This document shows, piece after piece, positions 11,611 to 19,769 of a stretch of DNA of 62,811 nucleotides (positions are counted from its first letter, which is position 1; every line of letters starts with the position of its first letter). The notes below the pieces were generated by a model that saw nothing but the letters and a program-made list of their open reading frames with translations, had not been told where the DNA came from and searched no databases. A program made the translations under genes and the position numbers. Source of the stretch: Hyphomicrobium sp. (GTDB lineage Bacteria; Pseudomonadota; Alphaproteobacteria; Rhizobiales; Hyphomicrobiaceae); contig JASBSU010000027.1 in NCBI GenBank assembly GCA_030148725.1, positions 1-62,811 on the forward strand, written 5' to 3'.

Positions 11611-12072
11611 TCAAACTCGCGCGTAGAGCCTGTAGCTCAATCGCGGCTGGCAGAACGACGCCGCGCAATCCACCAGCATATCGGAGCGCATCGCCTGACG
11701 GCCCAGGAGCATGCGGTAGGTCATGTGCTCGCGGTTGGTCAGCGTGACCTCGATGGGCCACTCGCGGCCGCCGAGGCTGAGCCGTGTCTCGATCACGTAG
11801 CGAAGCTCGCGGACGCCGTTCGAGCTCGTCACTTCGCGGCGGTCGAGGACGTTGGCGGTCGCCGTGATTTCGAGGTCGGAATTGGGGCTTGGTCGGACGG
11901 AAAAGCGCACCCTAGGGCGTTTCGACGATCCGAACGCCTCGATGGATTGCGTGTGCAGGGCGGATGTCTTCGCGCCGGTGTCGATCTTGGCCTTCAACGC
12001 CGGCAATCCGAGGTCCGGGAGGGCGACCCACTCCTGCCAACCGACAATGAGGCGCGAAGCATCTGGAAGCAC
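11611..12072 (-). CDS. RimK/RloA-type ATP-dependent zinc protease (retropepsin-like domain)
   Basis: A protein of about 153 residues with the pepsin-like core KAKIDTGAKTSALHTQSIEAF, where DTGA is the retroviral-protease-type catalytic motif, and the family hallmarks REWPIEVTLTNREHMTYRMLLGRQAM. Proteins of this family are annotated as putative ATP-dependent zinc proteases and often occur with RimK-type ligases, but no RimK is nearby here. The GTG start is chosen for an AGGA site at suitable distance; a second GTG 66 bases upstream would add 22 residues. It converges on the glycosyltransferase gene. Confidence 0.8.
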   Translation of the reverse strand: MLPDASRLIVGWQEWVALPDLGLPALKAKIDTGAKTSALHTQSIEAFGSSKRPRVRFSVRPSPNSDLEITATANVLDRREVTSSNGVRELRYVIETRLSLGGREWPIEVTLTNREHMTYRMLLGRQAMRSDMLVDCAASFCQPRLSYRLYARV

Positions 12073-12250
12073 GGATTGCGTTCCTGACCGACCTTGCGAG
12101 ATGATCAGAATGTTAGCGCTTCCAGACACTTTGTACACTCGTTCCGTTGACGCGGACGAGGCATCGCGCCAGCTTAGCCTAAAATCTGCTCACATCTGCG
12201 AAGCTCATTGGTATTCCATCGCATCCATCCGGGGGAACCAGGAGACAAAC

Positions 12251-12550
12251 ATGATCAAGAAACTGCTTCTGGCGGTCGTGATTTCGGGTTCGCCGCTTGT
12301 CGTGGCTTCAACGGCGCTCGCGGAGGATCCGCCGCCGGCCGCAGTAGCAGCTCCAGATGCCAAGGCGCCGACGCCAGAGCCAGAGCCGTCGGTGCCGGAC
12401 GATCCGGATGGGCAGCCCTATCCGCCCGACGGGGTCAGCGATCCCAACGCGAACTATCCGACGGATGGGGCGGGCGATACCGTCGCCGAGGGCGAGGCGG
12501 CGGCGCCGCCGCCGCAGGACGCGCCGGCGGGCGACAAGAACCCCGACTGA
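12251..12550 (+). CDS. Small exported proline/alanine/aspartate-rich protein
   Basis: A 99-residue product with a classical signal peptide (MIKKLLLAVV to STALA) and a mature part that is almost all Pro, Ala, Asp and Gly, with PDDPDGQPYPPDGVSDPN as its most regular stretch. It is probably unstructured in the periplasm or cell wall. A GGAGAC ribosome site precedes the ATG. No function recognised. It stands between the divergent zinc protease gene and def. Confidence 0.7.
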   Translation: MIKKLLLAVVISGSPLVVASTALAEDPPPAAVAAPDAKAPTPEPEPSVPDDPDGQPYPPDGVSDPNANYPTDGAGDTVAEGEAAAPPPQDAPAGDKNPD

Positions 12551-12658
12551 CCAACCGCTGGACCGTTTTTCGGGGCTTGTTTACCCGCGACAAAAGCAGG
12601 GTCGGCGGGGCACCGCGGCGCGATTGACCGCGCTTGCGGACTTGCCTATTCCAAGCAT

Positions 12659-13174
12659 ATGGCCAAGCTCGATATCGTTACGCTTCCCGACCCGATCCTG
12701 CGCAAGATCTCGACATCCGTCGAGCGTATCGACGACGAGATGCGCCGGCTCGCCGACGACATGCTCGAGACGATGTACGATGCGCCGGGCGTCGGGTTGG
12801 CAGCCATTCAGGTGGGTGTTCCGCTGCGGTTGGTCGTGGTCGATGTTGCCGACGCCGAAGAAGGTCCGCAGCCGCTCGTATTGTTCAATCCGGAGATCGT
12901 TCGGTTCGGTCCGGAGACGCGGCTGCACGAGGAAGGCTGTCTTTCCATTCCGGATGTGCGGGTGGATATCGAGCGGCCGTCAACGCTGACGCTGCGTTAC
13001 CTCGACAGGGACGGCAAGCAGCGCGAGATCGATGCCGATGGGTTGCTCGCGACGGCGATCCAGCACGAGGTCAATCACCTCGACGGCAAGCTCATCATCG
13101 ATTTTCTCTCGTCGCTGAAGCGCGATATCGTGGTGCGCAAGTTCAAGAAGCTGGCGCGCACGACCACCACCTGA
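12659..13174 (+). CDS. def: Peptide deformylase
   Basis: Removes the N-formyl group from nascent proteins. All three family motifs are present in the 171-residue product: GVGLAAIQVG, EGCLSIP with metal-ligand C94, and HEVNHLDG with H136, catalytic E137 and H140. It is directly followed by fmt, the formyltransferase that adds the same group to the initiator tRNA, an arrangement common in bacteria. Confidence 0.96.
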   Translation: MAKLDIVTLPDPILRKISTSVERIDDEMRRLADDMLETMYDAPGVGLAAIQVGVPLRLVVVDVADAEEGPQPLVLFNPEIVRFGPETRLHEEGCLSIPDVRVDIERPSTLTLRYLDRDGKQREIDADGLLATAIQHEVNHLDGKLIIDFLSSLKRDIVVRKFKKLARTTTT

Positions 13175-13210
13175 TAGCGATCCCCTTCAATCCAATACTC
13201 GGCGGTCGCG

Positions 13211-14140
13211 ATGTCACTGCGCATCATCTTCATGGGAACGCCGGATTTCTCGGTGCCAACGTTGGCCGAGATCGTCGGCGCTGGGCATGACGTTGTTGCT
13301 GTCTACTCGCAGCCGCCACGGGCGGCGGGGCGCGGGATGGCGGAACGCAAATCGCCGGTGCAGACATTTGCAGAAGCTGCCGGCCTTCCGGTGCTGACGC
13401 CGGTGAACTTCAAGGCAGACGATGACCGCGCCGCTTTCGCCGCGCATGGCGCCGATGCTGCGGTCGTGGTGGCTTACGGTCTTCTGTTGCCGAAGCCGAT
13501 CCTCGATGCGCCACGGCATGGCTGCCTCAATCTGCATCCCTCGAAGCTGCCGCGCTGGCGTGGCGCGGCGCCGATCAATCGCCCCATCATGGCCGGTGAC
13601 GAGGAGACCGCGGCCATGGTGATGCGTATGGACCAGGGTCTCGATACGGGGCCGGTTTGCCTCGGCGAAAGCGTTCCTATTCCGCCCGACGCAACCTATG
13701 GCGACATGCACGATGAGCTGGCGCGACGGGGCGCGCAGCTGATGGTGCGCGCACTGTCAGCGCTCGAACGCGGGTCGCTCGACTGTCAGCCGCAGTCGGA
13801 GGAGGGTGTGACGTACGCCCGGAAGATCCACAAGGCGGAAGCGCGCATCGATTTCAGCCTGCCGGCGCGCGAGGTGCACAACCTGATCCGCGGTTTGTCG
13901 CCGTTTCCGGGGGCTTGGTTCGAAGTGGGAGAGGAAGGAAAGCGCGAGCGCATCAAGGTGCTCCGCGCGAGCCTCGCCGATGGACAGGGGACGCCTGGCA
14001 CGGTTCTCGACGACCGGCTGACGATTGCGTGCGGCGATGGCGCGGTCAGGCTCAACGAATTGCAGCGAGCCGGCAAGAAGCCAATGGCGGCTTCCGAGGT
14101 GCTGCGCGGCTTCGCCATACCGCCGGGAACGCGGGTCTAG
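13211..14140 (+). CDS. fmt: Methionyl-tRNA formyltransferase
   Basis: Formylates initiator Met-tRNA using 10-formyltetrahydrofolate. The 309-residue product starts with the conserved [16 protein letters not shown], has the catalytic-loop motif [22 protein letters not shown] with the Asn/His region upstream (LNLHPS), and DQGLDTGP. The C-terminal tRNA-binding domain follows. It lies 36 bases after def and is probably in the same operon. It converges on a flavin-type oxidase family gene with a 3-base gap. Confidence 0.96.
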   Translation: MSLRIIFMGTPDFSVPTLAEIVGAGHDVVAVYSQPPRAAGRGMAERKSPVQTFAEAAGLPVLTPVNFKADDDRAAFAAHGADAAVVVAYGLLLPKPILDAPRHGCLNLHPSKLPRWRGAAPINRPIMAGDEETAAMVMRMDQGLDTGPVCLGESVPIPPDATYGDMHDELARRGAQLMVRALSALERGSLDCQPQSEEGVTYARKIHKAEARIDFSLPAREVHNLIRGLSPFPGAWFEVGEEGKRERIKVLRASLADGQGTPGTVLDDRLTIACGDGAVRLNELQRAGKKPMAASEVLRGFAIPPGTRV

Positions 14141-14143
14141 CCT

Positions 14144-14644
14144 TCAGGCTGGCTCATATGCCGGGCGGCGGCTGACCGGATTTGCTGCGATCGTCGGCTC
14201 GAGGGTGACCAGCTCGTGATGGCCGAAGTCCTTTGTGTAGTCGAGGACGGACATGACGTGCGGTTCGATGCGATAGATGGCGGTGCTCGCCCGGTCGTCG
14301 GCTGAGAACGCGGCGATCTGCGGGAACTTGGCGAGGAACAGGCTCGCGACGCGCGCAAGCTCGGCACGATCCGTGACGCGCTCGGCTGTGCCGGCGAAAG
14401 AAATGCCCTCGATCTCGTTCCAGTTCGCATGGTCTTCGTCGATAGCGGCGGAGACGCGGGGATCGTGCGCGATGTTTCTCACCTTCTGAGCATTGGCGCC
14501 GCAGCCGAAATAGATCGTCATGCCGTCGTTGGCGTAGCCGACCGTCGTCGCTTGCGGGTAGCCGTCGGGGCGCATGGTGGCGAGCGTCATATTGTTGTGA
14601 CGCGCAAGGATGCTCAGAATTTTTCCGCGTAGCTCGGGGGTCAA
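14144..14644 (-). CDS. Pyridoxamine 5'-phosphate oxidase family protein
   Basis: A 166-residue split-barrel flavin/F420-type protein. Read from a TTG start it begins TPELRGKILSILARHNNMTLATMRPDGYPQATTVGY, typical of general-stress PNPOx-like proteins, and it keeps the FGCGANAQKVRNIAHDPRVSAAI stretch. The TTG start is chosen because AAGGAG lies 6 bases upstream and the protein then begins as homologues do; an ATG farther upstream would add 39 residues without a ribosome site. Substrate and cofactor are unknown. Confidence 0.82.
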   Translation of the reverse strand: MTPELRGKILSILARHNNMTLATMRPDGYPQATTVGYANDGMTIYFGCGANAQKVRNIAHDPRVSAAIDEDHANWNEIEGISFAGTAERVTDRAELARVASLFLAKFPQIAAFSADDRASTAIYRIEPHVMSVLDYTKDFGHHELVTLEPTIAANPVSRRPAYEPA

Positions 14645-14801
14645 AGGCACCTCCTTCGGTGAAGCAGCGTCGCCAATCTGGCGGTCGCGGGCGGCATTAG
14701 CCTTGATACCGGTCAATCTGCCGGCCGCAGTTGACGCGGACAGGGCATCCGTCGTTAACATCCCGTTAGTAATTCACCCCGTCGTGCCAGGGATTTGGTT
14801 C

Positions 14802-15056
14802 ATGCGTCTCAGACTTGCTCTCATCCTTGTTGCGGCAGGCACCGGCGTTGCAGTGGCGGAGGAAGCGCGGACGACGCGCATCGAAACGCGCCCCTACTAC
14901 GGCGCGGTGGTCACCATCGAGAACGGCGTGCGCGTCTATCGTCCCGTGCCGCCGACGACGCACCTCATCATCGACCCGGATGGCATCACGCCGCTGACGC
15001 TCGGCGTCGGGGCGGCCGCGGTGACGCAGGCACCCGAAGCCGGCGCGGGACGCTGA
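14802..15056 (+). CDS. Small exported protein
   Basis: An 84-residue product with a signal peptide (MRLRLALILVAAGTGVAVA) and a short mature region containing YGAVVTIENGVRVYRPVPPTTHLIIDPDG. It is divergent from the PNPOx-family gene across a 157-base promoter region and lies just upstream of truA. Family not recognised. Confidence 0.68.
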   Translation: MRLRLALILVAAGTGVAVAEEARTTRIETRPYYGAVVTIENGVRVYRPVPPTTHLIIDPDGITPLTLGVGAAAVTQAPEAGAGR

Positions 15057-15138
15057 GCTGGCCGGGACGCTTGAGCGCGTTCCTTCGGGACGATAGGGAT
15101 GGGCGGCGCGCGAGTGGCGTGCAGCATCCAAGGCGCCC

Positions 15139-15924
15139 ATGCCCCGCTATCGCATCACCATAGAATACGACGGCACGCCGTTTCTCGGCTGGCAGAGGCA
15201 GGCGGACGGTCCGTCGGTGCAGGGTGCGCTCGAAGAGGCGCTGCCGAAATTCACCGGCGAGATGGCTGCCGTGCGCGGCGCGGGGCGCACCGATTCCGGC
15301 GTGCACGCGCTCGGCCAAGTGGCGCACTTCGATCTCGTGAAGGCGTGGGAGCCGTTCAAGGTCCGCGAGGCGTTCAACTATCACCTGCGCCCGGCGCCGG
15401 TGTCGGTGCTCGATTGCGAAGCGGTGGGTGACGACTTCGATGCGCGTCGCAGCGCGACGGCGCGTCACTATCGGTATCGCATCCTCTCACGGCGCGCGCC
15501 GCCGGCACTGGAGCGCGACCATGTCTGGTGGCTGCCGATCGCGCTCGATGCGCGTGTCATGCACGAGGCCGCACAGGTGCTCGTCGGGCGCCACGATTTC
15601 ACAACGTTCCGGGCTGCGCAGTGCCAGGCGAAATCGCCTTTGAAGACGCTGGATCGGCTCGATGTGTCGCGCTATGGCGAAGAGATCGTCATCGAAGCAT
15701 CGGCGCGCTCGTTCCTGCACAACCAAGTGCGCTCGATGGTCGGCAGCCTGAAGCTGGTGGGCGAAGGAAAGTGGCGGGCGCGCGATCTCAAATCCGCGCT
15801 CGAAGCGTGTGACCGGGCGGCGTGCGGGCCCGTCGCTTCGCCGAGCGGGCTCTATCTCGTGAAGGTGGATTACGGCAGGCCAGCGGACGCGTCGGCGACC
15901 GATGCCGCCGACGAAGACGCCTAG
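15139..15924 (+). CDS. truA: tRNA pseudouridine(38-40) synthase TruA
   Basis: Converts uridines 38-40 of the tRNA anticodon arm to pseudouridine. The 261-residue product has [12 protein letters not shown] near the N-terminus, the catalytic aspartate D52 in [15 protein letters not shown], and [13 protein letters not shown] in the C-terminal half. It ends one base before the convergent folE stop codon. Confidence 0.96.
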   Translation: MPRYRITIEYDGTPFLGWQRQADGPSVQGALEEALPKFTGEMAAVRGAGRTDSGVHALGQVAHFDLVKAWEPFKVREAFNYHLRPAPVSVLDCEAVGDDFDARRSATARHYRYRILSRRAPPALERDHVWWLPIALDARVMHEAAQVLVGRHDFTTFRAAQCQAKSPLKTLDRLDVSRYGEEIVIEASARSFLHNQVRSMVGSLKLVGEGKWRARDLKSALEACDRAACGPVASPSGLYLVKVDYGRPADASATDAADEDA

Positions 15925-15925
15925 C

Positions 15926-16528
15926 CTACTCGATCATCGACAGGAATTCCTGGCGCGTCACCGGGCTGTCTCGGAAGCAGCCGAGCATGCGCGAGGTGAC
16001 GAGATCGGTGCCGGGCTTCATGATGCCGCGCGCCGTCATGCAGAAATGCTCGGCTTTCAAGACGACGCCGACGCCCTGCGGCTTCAGGACAGAATCGATC
16101 GCATTGGCGATCTGGGCGGTCATCTTCTCCTGGATCTGCAGGCGCTTTGCGTACACCTCGACGACGCGCGCAAGCTTGGAGATACCGACGACGCGGCCGT
16201 TCGGGATATATGATACCCACGCGCGTCCGATGATCGGCGCCATGTGGTGCTCGCAGTGGCTCTCGAAGCGGATGCCGCGCAGCACGATCATCTCGTCGTA
16301 GCCTTCGGTCTCCTCGAAGGTCGTCGAGAGAATCTGCTCGGGATCCTCGTTGTAGCCACGAAAATATTCCTCGAACGCCTTCGTGACGCGCTTGGGCGTG
16401 TCGCGCAGGCCATCGCGGTCCGGATTGTCTCCGGTCCAACGCAGGATCGTATGCACGGCCGTCTCGACTTCCTGGCGGCTGGGGCGGTCAGATTTTTCCA
16501 CGGGCTGTTCTTTGTGCTTTTTTTGCAA
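15926..16528 (-). CDS. folE: GTP cyclohydrolase I
   Basis: First step of tetrahydrofolate synthesis, GTP to dihydroneopterin triphosphate. The 200-residue product has the zinc ligands C92 and H95 in SHCEHHMAP and C163 in EHFCMTARG, plus the conserved [18 protein letters not shown]. No ATG lies near the expected start. A TTG (followed by QKKHKEQPV) or a GTG 27 bases downstream must be used, and the ribosome site is weak for both, so the start is uncertain. It is transcribed towards truA, with the two stops almost touching. Confidence 0.94.
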   Translation of the reverse strand: MQKKHKEQPVEKSDRPSRQEVETAVHTILRWTGDNPDRDGLRDTPKRVTKAFEEYFRGYNEDPEQILSTTFEETEGYDEMIVLRGIRFESHCEHHMAPIIGRAWVSYIPNGRVVGISKLARVVEVYAKRLQIQEKMTAQIANAIDSVLKPQGVGVVLKAEHFCMTARGIMKPGTDLVTSRMLGCFRDSPVTRQEFLSMIE

Positions 16529-16837
16529 GGCAGGCTCTTTTGAGTTGGCGGCTCATAGGCGGTTGCGCGGTTGGAGGCAAGGTGGCCCGAGCGCCGCAGC
16601 ATAGCGCAACTGGCCGGTGGGCGGCCGGTAAGTTGGCTCGCGGCGAAATATGGGTAGCTGGAGCCTAAAGGGCAAATCGGGCCTTCTCGGTTCCGGCTAT
16701 ACAACTCCAGGGCGATCCCGGCCGGCGGGCGCTTTCGGCATGGGAAAGTGCAGCAACCGCGCCACGGGAGTGCAAATTTCGCTGCCAACTCAATCGTCCG
16801 CCACCATTCCCTGCGCGCCGGCGTCTAAAGTGCGCCG
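16529..16837. other. 309-bp region between divergent folE and PagL-like gene
   Basis: No coding frame looks protein-like here. The region must hold the promoters of folE (leftward) and the deacylase gene (rightward). I see no recognisable riboswitch or strong inverted repeat. Confidence 0.5.
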
Positions 16838-17392
16838 ATGCTCAACCTGCGCCCACGCCTCGTTCTTTGGATACTTCTCGCCTGCTGTCTCGCCGTCTGG
16901 CCGGACGCAGCCTCAGCGGGGCCGTTCGTCGATGAGCTCAAGGTCGGCGTGCTGTGGCACGACGTGCCAGGGCTATGGAGCAGTTTCCAAGCCGAGCCCA
17001 ACTCTGCTGACATCAACGTCGAGGCGCTGCTGTCGCCTTCGGTGGCCTTCCTGGGCGGCACGATCCGGCCGGCGATCGGCGGATCTATCTCGACGGTCGG
17101 CGCCACGAGCGACGCCTACATCGATGCGCGCTGGCAGTACGAGACGCCGTGCGGTGTCTTCTTCGGGCTGGGACTTGGTGCTGCCGTTCACAATGGCCAG
17201 CTGCAACTCGAGGATTGGGATCGCAAGGCGCTCGGCTCGCGCGTGCTGTTCCATATTCCGGCCGAGATCGGCTATCGTTTCGATCAGCACAGCAGCCTAT
17301 CAGCGTACTTCGAGCACATGTCGAACGCCTACACGGTGTCGCCGAACGAGGGCATGGACCGCCTCGGGGTGCGTTACGGCTATCGCTTCTGA
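16838..17392 (+). CDS. PagL-type lipid A 3-O-deacylase (acyloxyacyl hydrolase family)
   Basis: Outer-membrane beta-barrel enzyme expected to remove the 3-O acyl chain of lipid A. The 184-residue product has a signal peptide ending DAASA-GPF, alternating barrel strands, and the C-terminal signature EHMSNAYTVSPNEGMDRLGVRYGYRF ending in phenylalanine. H160 and S162 match the catalytic His and Ser, N163 and N170 the conserved asparagines, and D174 stands where Pseudomonas PagL has the acidic residue (Glu). The next gene is an omptin-like outer-membrane protease on the same strand. Confidence 0.8.
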   Translation: MLNLRPRLVLWILLACCLAVWPDAASAGPFVDELKVGVLWHDVPGLWSSFQAEPNSADINVEALLSPSVAFLGGTIRPAIGGSISTVGATSDAYIDARWQYETPCGVFFGLGLGAAVHNGQLQLEDWDRKALGSRVLFHIPAEIGYRFDQHSSLSAYFEHMSNAYTVSPNEGMDRLGVRYGYRF

Positions 17393-17522
17393 CACGTTCT
17401 ATCGTTGCGAAGTGAGCTGTGGCTGACCTCGGTCGCCGTTGGCAGGGCGATATAGAACAAGTCTCCTTGTAAAAAAGGCTGCGAATCATCGAGCCTCTCG
17501 CGAGATATCGGCGGGGGGCACT

Positions 17523-18491
17523 ATGCGGCACACGTATGCGGCTCGGCACGCTATTGCGGCTGCCGTTCTCATGTCCCTGGGCGTTGGGACTGCACGAGCG
17601 GACGGTTATGCGTCGGACAAGACGGCGGCGCCGCTGCAAATCGTCAAAGGGATCGAGGTCGAAGCCGCGCTCGGCATCATGCAGGGTGAAGCGAACGAAT
17701 TCGTCTATCGACCTGACGGCAGCAAGCTCAGCCAGCTGGTCTGGGCGTTCGACAACAATCTCGCGTTCAAGGGCGGCATCGCGGCGCGGCCTTGGTCATG
17801 GCTGGCGGTGGGTGCGCGCTTCACCACCAACATCACCGACGGCTCGACGATGGACGATTACGATTGGTATCGGCCGAGCGAGTCCAATTATGCGGATTGC
17901 GCGTCCTCGGGCGGGTTCTGTCACTCGCATCATCCCGACACGACGCTTACGTCGTACCTCTCTGTCGATGCGTATGTCGCCGGCACCTTCTATCGTGATC
18001 GATGGCTCTCGCTGACGGCTCTGGCGGGCTACAAGCGCGACAGCCAGTCGTGGGACGCGCTCGACGGGCCGAGCAACTATGCGCCGATGGTGCCAGGGAG
18101 GAGGTCGATCAGCTACGATCAGGTCTGGAACGCGCCGTACCTTGGATTGCAGTTCAACGGCGATTGGCAGCGCTGGACGCTGCAGGGGCGCGTGATCGGC
18201 TCGTGGTGGGCCGGTGGGAAGGACGAGGATATGCATCATATTCCCGGCGACCACTACATCGAGCATTTCGGTGAGAGCAACATGGTCGGCGCGAATGCGC
18301 ACGTCGGTTATCGGCTCACGGAGAACTGGATGCTGAAGGCTGAGTACGATCTGCAGCAATGGCAGCTCGCGAAGGGGCCGTCCTACGTTTCCAATGCAGG
18401 GACTGGACGCAGCGAGTGGAGTCCCTGGAACGCGGCTGGCGGCGAGAGCATCACGCAGACGATTTTCCTGGGCGCCGGGCTCGAATACTGA
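17523..18491 (+). CDS. Omptin-family outer-membrane aspartyl protease
   Basis: A 322-residue beta-barrel protease with a signal peptide ending TARA-DGY. The omptin active site is complete: MDDYDW gives the D112/D114 pair (OmpT D83/D85) and KDEDMHH gives D236 and H238 (OmpT D210/H212). Other matches are SKLSQLVWAFDNN, HHPDT and the C-terminal aromatic ending GLEY. Omptins cleave surface and host peptides at basic residues and need lipopolysaccharide for activity. An upstream in-frame start would place 28 residues before the signal peptide and is rejected. Confidence 0.86.
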   Translation: MRHTYAARHAIAAAVLMSLGVGTARADGYASDKTAAPLQIVKGIEVEAALGIMQGEANEFVYRPDGSKLSQLVWAFDNNLAFKGGIAARPWSWLAVGARFTTNITDGSTMDDYDWYRPSESNYADCASSGGFCHSHHPDTTLTSYLSVDAYVAGTFYRDRWLSLTALAGYKRDSQSWDALDGPSNYAPMVPGRRSISYDQVWNAPYLGLQFNGDWQRWTLQGRVIGSWWAGGKDEDMHHIPGDHYIEHFGESNMVGANAHVGYRLTENWMLKAEYDLQQWQLAKGPSYVSNAGTGRSEWSPWNAAGGESITQTIFLGAGLEY

Positions 18492-18690
18492 CGCCAGTTA
18501 TTGGCGCCGGTGAACAGCGAAAATTACAAACGAAATCTCTACGGCATTCGTTTCAATTGTGGGGGTCCAACGAGCGGAACTTTAGGGGTTCTCGGCCTAT
18601 GTTTTGCGCATCGGACGGTGGCACGTTCGGGGCGCTTGGGAGACAGGCGTTCAAAGTTACAGGTGGATCCTTTCGTGGAGTTGAAACGTC

Positions 18691-18984
18691 ATGTCGACCT
18701 CTAAGATCATTGCTATCATTGCCGCTTCCAGCATGCTGGGCGCTCTTTCCTTCGCTCCGGCTTTCGCCGAGTCGATCCCCCAGGAGGAGATCGATCAGTA
18801 CAGCGGTTCGTCCAAGCCTGACGTCGATGCCGGCGCTTCGCGCGGCTCGGATGAGTCGATCGTCAAGCAGGAGCAGAACCAGTTCGGTAACGACCCGGCC
18901 GACCTCTCTGAGGGCCGCTCGGAGCGTGGTGGCGAGTCGCTGCCGCAGATGGAAGAGCAGGGCATTCCGGGCGGCGACCGCTAA
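18691..18984 (+). CDS. Small exported acidic protein
   Basis: A 97-residue protein with a signal peptide (MSTSKIIAIIAASSMLGALSFAPAFA) and a polar, Ser/Gly/Asp/Glu-rich mature part that looks disordered. A strong terminator follows. It lies on the chromosomal side of the tRNA-Thr insertion point. Function unknown. Confidence 0.7.
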   Translation: MSTSKIIAIIAASSMLGALSFAPAFAESIPQEEIDQYSGSSKPDVDAGASRGSDESIVKQEQNQFGNDPADLSEGRSERGGESLPQMEEQGIPGGDR

Positions 18985-19008
18985 TCGCGGACGTTGACCT
19001 AGTCTTAA

Positions 19009-19047
19009 GAACGGCCGCGGGTGGAGCTGACCCCCGCGGCCGTTTCT
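19009..19047 (+). terminator. Rho-independent terminator
   Basis: AACGGCCGCGGG pairs with CCCGCGGCCGTT around a loop of about ten bases, followed by TTTCTTAT. It ends the small exported protein transcript before the tRNA-Thr promoter region. Confidence 0.85.
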
Positions 19048-19133
19048 TATTTCGGCGGCGGTGCTTCCGGGCGATAGGAGCCTGAGATGCCAACATTGGC
19101 GGCCTAAGGGCTGAGCGGGCGGCGTTTTGAGCC

Positions 19134-19162
19134 TTGCCAGACGCCCGCGCGGCGATTACACC
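19134..19162 (+). promoter_or_regulatory. Probable original tRNA-Thr promoter
   Basis: TTGCCA, 17 bases, TACACC. The start point would lie about 40 bases before the tRNA 5' end. Since the island split the tRNA, transcription from here would now run through the 5' half into the island. The -10 match is poor, so this is tentative. Confidence 0.35.
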
Positions 19163-19209
19163 GGCAGCGCCCTTGTGACCCCGTTGCAGCGGGGCCGGGC
19201 GATCCAATC

Positions 19210-19247
<38 letters not shown>

Positions 19248-19769
19248 CCAAGGCGCGCCGAGCAAAATCAATAACTTAGGCTGTCTTGGTGCCGTGAACG
19301 CCCGTAGAACGGGGCGTAAACTCGCGGCATTTCTCAGTGGATACCGCTCAGAATGGTGTCCTTTCAAGGGAGTGGTCTACTTTAAAAATAGAAACAATAG
19401 GCATTGCCCGGTCATGACCGCGCGCAATAAATGCGAATGCTTTCTTGTCGCCTTTGTAGGCACTTTTACGGTTGTAATTGAGCGCTCGTTAGCTATCTTT
19501 AGTGATGGCGTTCCGCGCAAGCGGTTGGCCAGGGGAAGCGGTCCGCCGGCCGCGGGAGTAGAGCCGGCAAAGGGACACCGCCAACGCTTCCTCGTTCGTG
19601 GTCTCGGGATCACCCGCGGACTGACAGCAGGCCAGCCTGAAAAGGAAATGGCCCCGCCTCAGTCCACAGCCGGCAAGCTGATGGGTGAAGTCGGGGCCGT
19701 TATCGCGGTGTCCCGAATATACGTCCGCATGGCGTCCGGTTCAACCGCTTGAGTAGAGGAGGTTGAACT
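19248..19769. other. Island 1 left-end non-coding region
   Basis: No convincing gene in these 522 bases; the first part is clearly richer in A and T than its surroundings. It contains a site at 19340-19353 that matches one at the island's right end, and an inverted near-copy of the attachment core at 19365-19379. A GAGGAGG ribosome site at the end serves the helicase gene. Confidence 0.55.
19340..19379. repeat. Possible integrase arm-type site and inverted att-like sequence
   Basis: GATACCGCTCAGAA at 19340-19353 matches GATACCACTCAGAA at 34144-34157 in 13 of 14 positions. At 19365-19379 the reverse complement of the sequence reads TAGACCACTCCCTTG, matching the att core TAGAGCACTCCCTTG in 14 of 15 bases. 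Sites of this kind near both ends are expected for a tyrosine integrase. Confidence 0.45.
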
